Part shown: positions 10,891 to 21,821 of the stretch, in pieces
How positions within the stretch are numbered: position 1 is the first letter of the stretch
Layout of the letters: the number at the start of each line of letters is the position of its first letter
DNA from: Cryptomeria japonica
Lineage: Eukaryota > Streptophyta > Pinopsida > Cupressales > Cupressaceae
Direction of reading: 5' to 3'
Length of the DNA stretch: 64,000 bases
Assembly (NCBI RefSeq): GCF_030272615.1
Contig: NC_081409.1
Location: 650,038,468-650,102,467, forward strand
The notes under the pieces: model-generated
Seen by the model: the letters and a program-made list of their open reading frames with translations, nothing else
Database searches by the model: none
What the model was told of the DNA's origin: nothing
Program-made: the position numbers and the translations under genes

Positions 10891-13812
10891 AAATTTCGCT
10901 CCTGACCCTTCCAAAGGGTCTAGAGCGAAATTCTCCATAAGACATTCTACTTTGACCCAAACTTAGAACTAACTCATTCCCATGAATTATTGAGGGCAAA
11001 ATACTTGTTTGGATGAAGAAATGTAAGAAATGAAGTCAAGATTTGAGCCTAAATGTGAATTTCGCTCCTGACCATTCCAAAGGGTACAGAGCAAAATTCT
11101 CCCTAGACACTATTTTCTCCCTTGTTTGGGCTAACATCCTTGTTCCTTGGACATGGTGGGGGTAGATTGATATGTTCTTGCCTTGGGAAGTGATTGAAAG
11201 CATTGAGGAATGAAGATTTGGACCTAAGACATGGATTTCGCTCTTGACCCTTACAAAGGGTCCAGAGTGAAATTCATATTTCCTCTATTATGCTCTTTAA
11301 CTTGACCAAGTTTGAAACTTCTAAGGCATGGTTTGGAAGACTTGGATGCATATTTGCCTTGGAGAGGAGATTTGAGGCAATGAAATGATGGAAATCAACT
11401 TGGAAGGAGAATTTCGCTTCTCACCCTTCCAGAGGGTTCAGAGTGAAATCCTCCATTTGACCTTCTTTTTTGCCTTAGGCCCTAGGTTGGCCTTGTCTGG
11501 AGCTAGTTTGATGGTGGATTGCCTTGATTATGATGAAAGGACCTTGAAATTGATCAAGTTTGAGAGAGAATTGGATAAATGAAGTGGAAAATCAACCAAG
11601 AATGAGGATTTCACTCTTGACCCTTCCAAAGGGTCCATAGCGAAAATCCCCATAGCTCTCATTTCCTTCCATGTTTTGGCCAAGGTCTGAGTTTCCAAGA
11701 CATGTTGTGAAGGTTTTGATATGTTCTTGCCTTGAAAAGTGATTGAAGGCATTACAAGATGAAGATTTTGAACTAAGACATGAATTTCGCTCTCGACCCT
11801 TCCAAAAGGTCTAGAGCGAAATCCACTTTTTCTCCACTTTGCTCTTTGATATGACCAAGTTTGTTGACTTATAAGGCGTGATGGGAAGGCTTTGATGTAT
11901 ATTTTTCTTTGAGAGGAGGTTTGAGGTGATGAAGTGGTGGAAATCAACCTAGAAGGAGAATTTCGCTCCTGACCCTTCCAAAGGGTCCATAGCGAAATCC
12001 TCAGTTTGACGCCCTATCTTGCCTAAAATGATGAAAATGGCCTTGTCTTGAGCTAATTTGATGGTAGATTCACTTAAGTGAGAAGAAAGGATCTTTAACT
12101 TGATCAAGTTTGAAGGAGAATTGGATGAAGGAAGTGGAAAACCAACCAAGAACATGGATTTCGCTCCTGACCCTTCCAAAGGGTCCAAAGCGAAAATCCC
12201 CATAGACCTCAATTTCTTCCTTGTTCAAACGAAGTTTTTTAGTTTATAAGGCATGTTGGGAAGTGTTTGAAATTTTTTTTTGCCTTAGGGAGTGACTAAG
12301 GGTGGAGGAGATGAAGAATTTTAGCCTAAAACTTGAATTTCGCTCCTGACCCTTCCAAAGGGTCGAGAGCAAAATTCTTGAAAACATCCATTTTCTCCTT
12401 AGTTGAGGTCAAGACTTTGGTTCCTATGGTGTGGATGCAAGTGGAGTGGTGTATATTTGCCTTGCAAAGAAGATTGGAGTTGAAAAGATGAAATATCAAG
12501 CCTAGAGTGTGAATTTCGCTCTTGACCCTTCCAAAGGGTCCAAAGCGAAATTCCACAAAACCACTCTTTTCTCCCAGTTTTGTGCCAAGTCAAGTGTGGG
12601 TCAGGGTGAGATAGGATTGGATTTGTCCTTAGGAATTACTTTGAGTTGCTAGTGATCAATAAATATGAAGGAATTGAACAAAAACTAGAATTTCGCTCTT
12701 GACCCTTCCAAAGGGTCTAGAGCGAAATTCCTAAGATCACCTATTTCCCCTTCAAAACAAGTCAAACTTTTGGTTTTTTTTTGGGCCTAGAGAGGAATGG
12801 AGTAATGTTTCCTTGACCTTTGAGGTGAATTGATGTGGAAAAATGATGAAATAAGCTCAAGAAGGCGAATTTCGCTCCTGACCCTTCCAAAGGGTCTAGA
12901 GCAAAATTCCTAAAATCCACCTTTTCCTTTCATTTTTGTGTCAAGCTAAGTGTGGATCAAGGTAGATTGGGCTTGGAAAGACCCCTAGGCATGCCTTGGA
13001 ATGGGTTGTGGCCACCAATGATGAAGATTTTAGGCTAGGACTTGAAATTCGCTCCTGACCCTTCCAAAGGGTCTAGAGCGAAATCCTAGATAAAACCTGT
13101 CCCTGGCCATGATTTTTAGCAAAATTCTCCTTTCTAGCCATTTTGAGGTCAAAAAAAGTGTTGCAAGCATGGGAGAAGGATCCAAATGGAGAGTCAAGGT
13201 AGAACAAAGTGAGAAGAGTGGAGCCAAGAAAGATAAATCAACCTAAAAGAAGAATTTTGCTCCTGACCCTTCCAAAGGGTCCAGAGCGAAATTCCTCAAA
13301 GCACCTATTTTCTCCTTGTGTGAAGCCAAAACATTGATTCCTATGGCATGCTTGAAGGAGGAGTGAGGTATTCTTGTCTTTTGAAGGAAATTGGAATGAA
13401 GAAAATGAAGGATCAAGTCGAAATCAAGAATTTCGCTCCTGACCCTTCCAAAGGGTCCAGAGCGAAATTCTCAATTTCACCTAATTTGCTCATGATGAAG
13501 GTCAAGTTGTAGATTCCTAGGCTTTGGTGAAGAGAAGGATAGCGTATGTTTGCCTTGGAAGGCATTTTGGAGTAGAGACATGATGGAATTTGTCCTAAAA
13601 TGCAAATTTCGCTCCTGACCCTTCCAAAGGGTCCAAAGCGAAATCCTTAAAAACTCCATTTTGCTCCAATTTTGCATGAAGCTTGGTGTTGGTTGAGATT
13701 GAGGGCATCCTTGGACATGCATCTAAGCAAGGATGGTCACAAAGTGAGAAGAATTTAGGCCAGGAATGCAAAATTCGCTCCTGACCCTTCCAAAGGGTCT
13801 AGAGCAAAATTT
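10891..13812. repeat. Tandem array of 17 hairpin-bearing units, ~177-bp period
   Basis: The core of each unit is a 43-base palindrome: 11-bp outer stem GAATTTCGCTC/GAGCGAAATTC, a 2-base mismatch, 7-bp inner stem GACCCTT/AAGGGTC and a CCA loop. Cores start near 10891, 11057, 11233, 11409, 11606, 11782, 11958, 12157, 12335, 12511, 12688, 12867, 13045, 13251, 13428, 13603 and 13769. Spacing is mostly 175-179, with outliers 166, 197, 199 and 206. The core is far better conserved than the ~134-base spacers, which share only loose phrases such as 'gatgaa' and 'cctaa'. Open frames on either strand are by-products of the repeat and not genes. Confidence 0.95.
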
Positions 13813-13948
13813 TTATAGGGCCTGTCCCTAGGGAGAATCTTGAGAAAACTTCATTTTAATGTCTTCTTGTTGATGATTTAAGGTAGGAAATGCTATGTTA
13901 GAATGAATTCATAATGTGTCCTTAATAACCTTTAGGTTGGTTTTGCAG

Positions 13949-14437
13949 ATGGAAGAAGACCAGGCCAGGGCAAGGACGACCTCTCCCAGTCCATCATCAT
14001 CAAGGACGTTCCACATACACAAAGGGAGGACTCAAGGTGCTTTGAAGCATTGGAAGACTAGGGGTGTTCAAGGAGTTCAAGTTAGCCTCAAGACCTCATT
14101 GTACCACAAGATGACAAAGAAAGGCTTTGCCAGCACTTCAAAGCGAGATATGCTACTGGAGAAGGAAGACTTGACAATAAGGAAGCCTGGTCAAGCAAAG
14201 GAAGTACATCATTCATCATATCAAAGGCATAGGAGGATCAACCAAGTCACAAGCATTAGGCAAGGTGGCATCCCAGTCATCATTCCTCCAGTCAGATTGG
14301 TCCACCTCAGTGTGTTCAGATTCAATGTACCTGACTCATTGGGGATGACACAAACTTCGAGGGACCTACCCCTGCTTCCTATTGGTCCTCACTCTTGGAA
14401 TGTAATTTTCTCATTGGCTAGAGGAAGTTTGTTGTAA
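13949..14437 (+). CDS. Hypothetical ORF inside the giant LTR
   Basis: Open for 163 codons from the ATG at 13949 (MEEDQARARTTSPSPSS...); an upstream in-frame ATG at 13916 would give 173. The ATG at 13949 directly follows TTGGTTTTGCAG, which looks like a 3' splice site, so the sequence may be an exon of an LTR-initiated transcript. The product would be basic and Ser/Thr/Arg-rich at the N terminus, with no recognisable domain. It lies between the hairpin array and the TATA box, in U3. An ORF of this length could be chance, so the call is weak. Confidence 0.25.
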   Translation: MEEDQARARTTSPSPSSSRTFHIHKGRTQGALKHWKTRGVQGVQVSLKTSLYHKMTKKGFASTSKRDMLLEKEDLTIRKPGQAKEVHHSSYQRHRRINQVTSIRQGGIPVIIPPVRLVHLSVFRFNVPDSLGMTQTSRDLPLLPIGPHSWNVIFSLARGSLL

Positions 14438-14520
14438 CAAACCCTAATTAGGGTTTCTATCTTGTAATCCTAGCCATTGGTTCTAAGTCAATCAGAGCCG
14501 TCTGTTTGTAAAGGGCTCCC

Positions 14521-14527
14521 TATATAA
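14521..14527 (+). promoter_or_regulatory. TATA box of the giant LTR
   Basis: TATATAA in the context 'ggctccctatataacgcc', about 890 bases before the LTR end. It fits the U3/R boundary of the LTR. The preceding 'aaccctaattagggtttc' is an imperfect palindrome of the telomere-like motif common in plant promoters. Confidence 0.6.
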
Positions 14528-15414
14528 CGCCTTGGCTCCTCATTTGTAAATGTTAATAGTTGGTTAATAGTTAATAATCAAAGATTAGTTAATAGTTAGG
14601 AATTAGCAAAAAGAGATAGAGATAGCATTTTAGAGTAGAGTAGAAAGAGAAGGCAAAGATTGTTGCCAAGATGTTGTTGCAAAAGACATGCAAACTTCAT
14701 TGAAGGAATGGTGAATTCTATGTGTCGATTCTACAATTTGCATGGTCTCTATACTTCTCAAATTTAATTTCATGTTATTAGATGAATGGAGGAAATTTGT
14801 ATGATCAATGGTGAAATTTGTATATCCATACTACTAGCGTTTTGTTGATTGCAAACTTGCCGTGTGTAGTCGATTGGAATCATTCAGCTTAAGCTTAACT
14901 TCAATTATCGCTTCTTCATTGATATGCATCAACCTGACAGTGTCTATGCTTGTAGCGGTGATCTAAACATCATAAAGCTTTCCTTAGAAGATCACACTAA
15001 CCTTGTGGAGATGATCCTAGCATGTCAAAGCAAGACTTGGTTAGAATTTCATCAAATGTCATTCATTGCTCTTACGTTCTTAGTGTTAGAAATAGCTCCC
15101 GTTCCAACCTTTATCCTTTTTCCTTTTTTTAAAATAAAGGGCCGGTGAAATTCCACGTTCCAGTAATATCCAAAGCAAATCAGACGTTCAGGTCGTCGAA
15201 AGTAAGTCCCCTTGCGATTCCAGCAAAATCACATCATACCGCGAGAAGCTTATCCACACGTAGAGACTCTACATACAAGAACCTTGGAGCTACTCCGATT
15301 GATCCTTCTGCGAGATCTTCAACATTTGGAGAAGCTTTATTCAAGAGAGGATAAGGTACCTTTAGGTATTTTATTCTGTGTTCACATGTGCATGAAAAAC
15401 ACATCAACAGAGCC

Positions 15415-15853
15415 TCAATCGAAAAATAAAAACATTGTTTTTGGGTAAAATTTTAAATATCCCTTTGGTGGGCGTGTTCTTTTTCATAAGTGACTTCTCC
15501 CAGTTATCGATAACTTAAGTTGTGGATTTGTGGGTTCAACCTCGTTCCAAAATCGGTGTCCTCATGAAATCCTAAATAGATTATTGCCAGTTAGTTTGTT
15601 TCTTTCCATAGCATAACATTGTCTCATTGTGTTCAAAAAGTGCATGACACTATAACCCTTGCCTTATGCTCAAAACTATGTTTTATGTGCTCCACCTATT
15701 CTCTCATGTTGCTTTTTGTCCTCTTTAATATTTTTCTGCGGGTATGCAGAGGAAAAGGAACATACAATACAGTGATTTCATAGTCCCGCGAGGTAGCAAC
15801 TCGTTGACGTGAATACTTTGCGGTTAGTCGGGAAAGGAGATAAAGGAAGTGGT
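15415..15853. other. Intervening sequence, no gene seen
   Basis: Flank of the solo LTR. No reading frame or repeat of note. The phrase 'gtgaatactttgcgg' (15810) recurs at 17992, showing that the two sides of the next candidate LTR share sequence. Confidence 0.4.
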
Positions 15854-17321
15854 TGTAATATCCCCTTCTCAACAGTAATCAGTTCAATTGGTCGTTAGCC
15901 TATTCCGGCGACTCATAGGCTAGTTGGAAGCATAAATTAGGGTTTCCTACTTATTAGGGGATGTCTCAGCATTTTTGGTGGCTTGCATGTTGGAGTTTTA
16001 TAGTTTTGATTTTAAGTTTCCTTCTGAGTTTTCAGAAAGCTTCACAATGATGCTACATGCATAGCAAGCAGGGGAGTTTGGTAAACTTACTATTTTTAGT
16101 AAGTGGGGGCGATGACAACTCATTTCTCTAGGTTTGTCTTGGTTTTCTGAGAGCTTCACGATGGTGTGACATGCAGATGAATCTGAAGACTTTTCTGGAC
16201 TTACTATTTTTAGTAAGTTGCGATGACTGCTTAGAATGTGGTTTAAATGCATTTGGACATACTATTTTTAGCAGTATGCTATTTTTAGTAAGTGCTATTT
16301 TTGTCAAGGTTTTTGCAGCTCAATGCAGTGGCTATATCTAGCAGGGGAGTTCTCTAAGTTTGATCTCCCATATTCTTCGAGCTTGTTTTGGCGAGTTTAG
16401 TATTTGATGGAAAATGGTGTTTGAAGTTGAGTTATAACTTAAGGCAAAATGGACGATTTATTAAGGGATTGCTTAAGTTATATTTAAAGTCATTTTCTCA
16501 ATTATATGCCGAGCACTCATATTATGTATTATTTGCAAATTAAAAAGTAAATTTGAATTCCATTGTTAAGTCCCACATCGGAGGGAAAAGAAGGTTCGAT
16601 TTGGGAGAAAGTTATAAATAAGTGTCTTGGCCTTCATTTGAGACTATCCATTTCTATTATAACAATGTTGTCAAAATTATTCTAGACTCTTGCTTCGAGG
16701 GATGCATACCTCATAGTACCTTTAGTTTCGAGCTTGAAAGATAGCCCCTAGCTAAATATTGTGACTGTTTCTCATTTAGAGGAGCATATTGAGCTCAACG
16801 AAGATGAAGATATTTATTGTATTTTTTATTTTGGAGTGTTGTTTTTCAGTTTTGGAGTTTGTTGGTTGTATGGAACTAAAAGTGAAGTTCATTCTTAAGT
16901 CTCTGGGAATTCAGTTGCTGGTTTTGGGTATTCGTCCTATGTTTTCCTCATGGCTAGGAGATTCAATTTGCTAAGTTTCGTGATTTTTGGAGCTGTTTTG
17001 GATTTTATGGAGAAAATTGCCCTATTTCCTAGGTCGTACCATGTTGGAGGGTGCATTGGAAAGCGTGATTTGATGTTTTCATCTGAGTTGCAGTGGTTAG
17101 TTGGTTTTGGTTTGGATACCTTGGTTCTAGGGACCATTTGCATTTGGTTTCTAATCTTTTGGAGCTGTGTGGATGAAGTTATGAGCATTTAGGGGACTTC
17201 TATTCTTGCTGGACTGTCATTTCAGTTTGTTGTTCTTCATATCAGACTTGAGTTATTTACCTTTTTGGATTCTTTTCATATGGTGGATAGTTCATATTTG
17301 TTAGAGGATCGATTCCTAACA
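15854..17321 (+). mobile_element. Candidate gypsy-type LTR
   Basis: Begins TGTAATATCCCC and ends CCTAACA. It contains a plant LTR promoter-like segment: AAGTCCCACATCGG (16568-16581) followed by TATAAATA at 16613-16620. What follows the right end (TTTTGGTGTGTC) could be a primer site but matches none I know. No target-site duplication is evident (GTGGT before, TTTTG after), so the edges are provisional. Small open frames inside (16789-16974, 16950-17192) have no recognisable product. Confidence 0.4.
16085..16278. repeat. Three palindromes of the ACTTACTA type
   Basis: ACTTACTATTTTTAGTAAGT occurs at 16085-16104 and again at 16199-16218, a perfect 8-bp stem with a 4-base loop. A variant, CATACT..AGTATG, lies at 16258-16278, followed by a half copy. 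Flanking sequence is also repeated ('gcttcac(a/g)atg', 'ttttctgaga'/'ttttcagaaa'), so this is a diverged tandem repeat of about 114 bases. Confidence 0.8.
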
Positions 17322-18600
17322 TTTTGGTGTGTCTAGATATCCATTTGCTATTGTAATCTGCAAGTTAATGCTTTCATTGTAACGCTGAAATCAGTAGTAC
17401 TGACCAGCCTTGTTTAGTTGCATTTTACATTTTGTATTCCCACTAAAAAACATGGAAGAGGATGGCCTAGCCGCCTATTTGTTTCTCTTAGTTGGTTTCA
17501 TAGTCCTCCCGTTGAATAAGTGGTTGAGTGATCTTATTTTCAGAATTGTAATAACTGTCCTCCCACTGAAAAAGTGGTAGAGTGATCTATTTTTAGAATT
17601 GTAATAACTGTCCTCCCACTAAAAAGTGGTAGAGAGATCTATTTTCAGAACTATAATAATTGTCCTCCCACTTGAAAGTGGTAGAGTGACTCTACATTAA
17701 GTTGTTCTTGCTTGTTGGACAAGTGGAAGGGGTTGGCTTGCCGCCCAGCATTGTATTTTCAGTTTATTTTGGAGCTAATGATCCCCTATTCATTGTATTC
17801 TCTCATCTTCCCACACTAGGCTCTTGGTGATCAAAAAGTGGAAGGGTTATCTTTTTGCACTGTTGTATTTCTCTTTCCTAACCTTAACGGGTGCATTGTG
17901 GTGTTTAAAATTGAAAAAAAAAGTAAGGGGGACATTTCAGCGGCCAGGAGAATATGTGACCCTGCATTACCACTATGGTTGTGTAAGGTAGAGTGAATAC
18001 TTTGCGGGTGAACGTGGTAAGCAGTGAGATGAAGTCTGGGTGGTCCCCACTAAGGGACATATCACTTGTAAAGATTATAAACAGGATCCATTTTGAATAT
18101 CCTATTTTGTCTAAAGGGTCACAACGAATTAACAGTCGCCATATAGTGCCATGTGGGCAAAGAAATACTGACATGGATCAGTTGGGGGTTGTTCGTGGTT
18201 GCTCACTAGAGGAGGTGGATTAATAGATGGAATTTGGTACACGATGAGTTTCAGATGAAGAGGTCTCGACAATCAAGGAAAGCCCGAATTATTAGCTATG
18301 CCATCAAAACTTGCAAGATTGCCCTAAGAATCTCATGAGGGATATGATAGCCACTGAGTCACAAACAGATGTTATAAAATCAAGATCATTATGAGTAGTT
18401 CACACAAGTTTCCTTGTACACCAAAGTAGAAAAGACTGATTTGCATAAATCAATACAATATGTAGATCAGATCGAATGTGTGAACTTGACAACTGGCCGT
18501 CACCACTAAATGTTTCAGGCAATGTGTTCAACTAGAATAGCATGACAATGTTATATATACAAAATCAGTATTACCAGATTGTACCCAAAAGGAACCTAGA
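17322..18600. other. Unassigned internal sequence with diverged repeats
   Basis: Apart from the 53-bp tandem repeat described separately, related words such as 'aagtgg(a)agggg' and 'gcc(t)agccgcc' recur at 17450-17480 and 17720-17850. This probably is the internal region of the element whose LTR ends at 17321. No gag or pol motif was recognised; open frames here are short. Confidence 0.4.
17503..17690. repeat. Tandem repeat, four units of 52-54 bp with a hairpin
   Basis: Units start at 17503, 17557, 17610 and 17662. Each carries GTCCTCCCACT, a short A-rich loop and AGTGGTAGAG, so CCACT/AGTGG can pair, followed by 'tgatctattttcagaattgtaat'-like spacer. Confidence 0.85.
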
Positions 18601-20190
18601 AGAAGCTTATGAATGATATAGTCATGACTTGGCCCAAGAAAGTGTGTAAGAATAGACCGCATTGCAGAGAATTTGTAGGAGTCTTGAAGAAATGCATATT
18701 AAGAGTCTGTTGTGTAGTTGAAGGGATATTGAAAGCACACACAGTTGCTAGAGAGGAACAAGAAGCTCAAAGTACAGTTGCAAGATTGGTTTGCAGCTTG
18801 CAAATAATTTCGATCTCCATGGCAACTAAGTTTTCCCTTTGGAAGCAGAGAGCTATGGAGACAACAAAGGATGAAGACACAGGACATGGGGTTTTGAAGC
18901 CCAATAATTCTGCTCATTGGAAATTCTCAAAGGTCTCCCCTACCAGGATGAGTAATGGGAACCTCTCATCCTGGTTTTCTCTGCATCAATAACCACCCAT
19001 GGTCAGTGGTAATTTGGCACATAGGGTGGTTGATTTTCATGGAAGCAATCTGATCTAGGCATGAAGGATTTCATGTATAACCAGCCAGGCAATTTCACTT
19101 CAGGACAAAATAGAGGCAACCAACTTCATTGGGTCATATTTTACAAATAGGATGATTAGGTAAAAGGAATTGGACACATGTAAATAGCCTAAAGCTTATA
19201 GCATTCCTTGTTATAAAAGGGATACCAAGGTTGTAATAAGGGATTCTAAAAATTTTGTATTCTGGGTGGGTAGAAGCAGGACTATGCTAATCTAGTGGTT
19301 TCAAGTAAGCTCATAGAGAGGGAGAGCTCTCTTTCATTTTGTAAGATTCAATTAGTAATGAACATAGTGTTTAAATCTTGTAGAGATTGTCTCCTTTTGT
19401 ATTTTCAGAGTTCAAATAAATTAATATATTAAGGATATTTGGGTTCATCCTTATATTTTTTATCAGTGTGTGATTATGTTTATTGGTTTCCTTCAAGGAA
19501 GGAATTAAATTCTATTTACATATTACAATGAATTCTGGAACTGCATAATGGATTAATAAGAATAATTTATACAATAGGCAGTTGGGGTTATATTAATGTC
19601 AGGCATTAATATTTTGAAAACTCCCTAATTAGAATTATCTTGCAATATGGGTTTGATCTTTGAATTTGTGGGTGTGAATCTGTTCCCTTGGACATGCACT
19701 GGACTGCAGAAATTGCTTGTGAATTAGTTTTAGAAGTGTCTCTTATGAATCATTTCTTTTCCTTTCTTTCTTTCTTCGTGAATTTCTTAATGAGTAGATC
19801 TCATTATGTATTTTTGGTATTTCCTTGTCCTCTTGGGGTAACGTATGTATTGATTTCTCAGCTAGATTGCAGAGCTTGAGGGATTAGGGATGTGTACAGA
19901 GCAATTGTAAAAAATCCCCTTATAGCTGAGAAATATGTACCAGTTGTGAACCTGTATGATTACGACAAGTTTGAAAGCATATTGAGCATACAGGTCTGAA
20001 ATAGGAATACCCTCCTGATTTAGGTAGAGCTCGATGTGAAGAAGGCTTGATAAAGGCTTGTTGTGTAGTGTTTTCTTTTCTTCAACCTGTTGATCATTTG
20101 AATTGAGTGCTATGGCTTTAATTCCATGGCCTAGAGCATTATGATGTCCTTAGGGTTGGAGGTAGCAGGAAATATCACCAACATGAATCA
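18601..20190. other. No recognisable gene; one LTR-like promoter segment
   Basis: An open frame at 18609-18992 (127 codons) has no recognisable domain and may be chance. At 19212-19220 TATAAAAGG is followed by about 230 bases with the look of an LTR R/U5 region. No terminal TG/CA pair could be fixed. The rest is unstructured. Confidence 0.3.
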
Positions 20191-20502
20191 TGATCACTAA
20201 TCAAGAGGTCTTTATTAGTAATTTTCTCAAATAAAGGTTTACTATAAAACCCTCATTTACCTCCTCATCATGCTTCTCAAATTTGACTTTATCAAAGTTA
20301 TCAACTGCTACAATTATTTACTCTATCTGTTTACTTTCATTCATATCAAAGAACTTATAAAAATCCGATTTTACTTTACCTTCTACTCCAACCTTCCTCC
20401 CACCTAAAATCAGCTCTTTCTATGCTCTGTCAACGGCGTTGATATGCTTCAGTAAATCTTCCTTCTCAACATGTTTTTGTTTCATACCATCTAAGTTATC
20501 TA

Positions 20503-21821
20503 CTAAACAAACCCTTGCATCCTACAAACTTGAACCACATTATTTTTCAAAGGTTTTAACTTATGTTTTATTCCATCCTTAGTCAATTTAAGTATTAGCA
20601 TAACCATCGTGCATTGCTTTCCTATCATACTGCCAAGGTCTTTGTAGCAACATATAGCATGCAGCCATAGGAATGATTTCACATAATATTTCATCAAAAT
20701 AATCGCCTATCTTAAACCTTACCACACTTTGTTCCCTTAACAAAAGTTTCTTATCATCTTGTACCGATGCTATCCTATATGGATTCGGGTGTTTCTTCTT
20801 CTCAAGCTTCAACTTTCTCACTATTTCTTTTGACACAAGGTTGTCCATGCTTCCACTATCAATGATGACGCTACAAACTTTCCCTTCACACTTGCATCTT
20901 GTTTTAAACAACTTCTTCCTTTGATCAAGTTCATTGTCTTCACTTAACAATGCTCTTCTTGTCACTAGGACTTCACCTCCTTCGGCTTCTTCTAACTGTG
21001 ATGAATGTGCTTCTTCTTCATTGATGTTTGTTGTTATATTCTGATTTTTTGATCTTCTTTCTAGTCTTTCCTCTTCACGAGGACATTCATAGGCCTTATG
21101 ACCTTCTTCACCATATTTATAACAGGTTCCTCTAAAATTTTCTCTTTTGAAATCTCTACCCGATCTTCCTCTACCTCTTGAATTTTGATCTCTAGGACCA
21201 TGTGAATCATCATACCTCTGAGTTTTGATGCTACCTTGGCCTTCAAATTTATGTTTTTTTTTATTAGAATCTTCATCCCAAACTTCATATGACCTTCCCT
21301 CTTTCTTTTTATTTCTGCCTCTTCCTCTTTGTTTACTCTCAAATATTTTATTTATTTTCTCTTCAATTTTCAAAGAAAATTGGAATATATCTTCCATGGT
21401 GTAAACCCTTATCAATAATAACTCCACTTGGATACTTGGTTTCAACCCATTGATATAACAGGATATCTTCTCCTTGTCCACTTTTGAATGACCCATTTAA
21501 ATTAAAATTTTATGAAATTCTTCTACGTATTCGTTTATAGTTCCGCTTCCCTATCTCAGGCTCTGCATTTTCTTCAACAAATCTAGCTTATAATCCATTA
21601 AAATAAATTGCCTCTTCATCTTTTCTATCATTATGCCCCTTTTCTAAATCTTGTCTTTTCCTTTTCTTCCTCTTTTAAGATGTACCTCTTTCCACCAAAT
21701 AAAGGCATAGCCTTTCAACTTTGTTTTCGCAAACCTCACTCTATCAGGATCTTCCACTTCTTCGAATTCAAAATATTCCTCCATACCATTTATCTAGTCT
21801 ATCAACTCCTCTAGATTTAAG
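20503..21821 (-). pseudogene. Ty3/gypsy gag and protease, 3' piece of a split element
   Basis: Read leftwards on the minus strand. The gag core (about 21800-21400) has YFEFEEVEDPDRVRFAKTKL and FIWWKEV, typical of the Retrotrans_gag domain. It is followed by a basic region and the zinc-knuckle remnant CYKYGEEGHKAYEC at about 21126-21085, in which the second Cys is Tyr. Next comes the aspartic protease with VIIDSGSMDNLVSKEI near 20860. The intact stretch is 302 codons (21496-20588); upstream gag carries stops at about 21795, 21560 and 21497, and a frameshift near 20590 leads to a tail reaching 20503. No RT follows. The gag N terminus is on the far side of a later insertion (21822-23665). Confidence 0.85.

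Larger units (their letters stand above)
10300..15409 (+). mobile_element. Giant solo LTR, 5.1 kb, with TSD GAGCC
   Basis: The sequence starts TGTTGTGACG at 10300 and ends ...ACATCAACA at 15409, giving the inverted ends TGTTG/CAACA. The five bases before (10295-10299) and after (15410-15414) are both GAGCC, the target-site duplication expected for an LTR element. No PBS follows the right end and no PPT or coding region precedes the left end, so this is a solo LTR left by recombination. Contents in order: a 28-bp-arm hairpin (10797-10863), 17 units of a hairpin-bearing tandem repeat (10891-13812), an ORF of 163-173 codons (13916/13949-14437), a TATA box (14521-14527) and about 880 bases of R/U5. 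Such length is known among Tat/Ogre-type gypsy LTRs; assignment to that group is inference, helped by the similar tail of the LTR ending at 5333. Confidence 0.75.

Noticed and set aside
11528-13722. Several minus-strand open frames of 64-139 codons with a recurring peptide (RSRPFGRVESE / LWTLWKGQERN)
   Set aside because: They are translations of the 43-base hairpin core of the tandem array, in whatever frame each unit falls; spacers are not conserved as protein.
10891-13812. CRISPR-like regular repeats
   Set aside because: Spacing (~177 bp) is far too long, spacers are themselves diverged repeats, and the context is plant LTR DNA.
15854-17321. Firm call of a complete solo LTR
   Set aside because: Flanking 5-mers (GTGGT, TTTTG) do not match, so it is kept only as a candidate.
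17993-18223. ORF of 76 codons as a gag remnant
   Set aside because: No zinc knuckle or gag motif; length within chance expectation.
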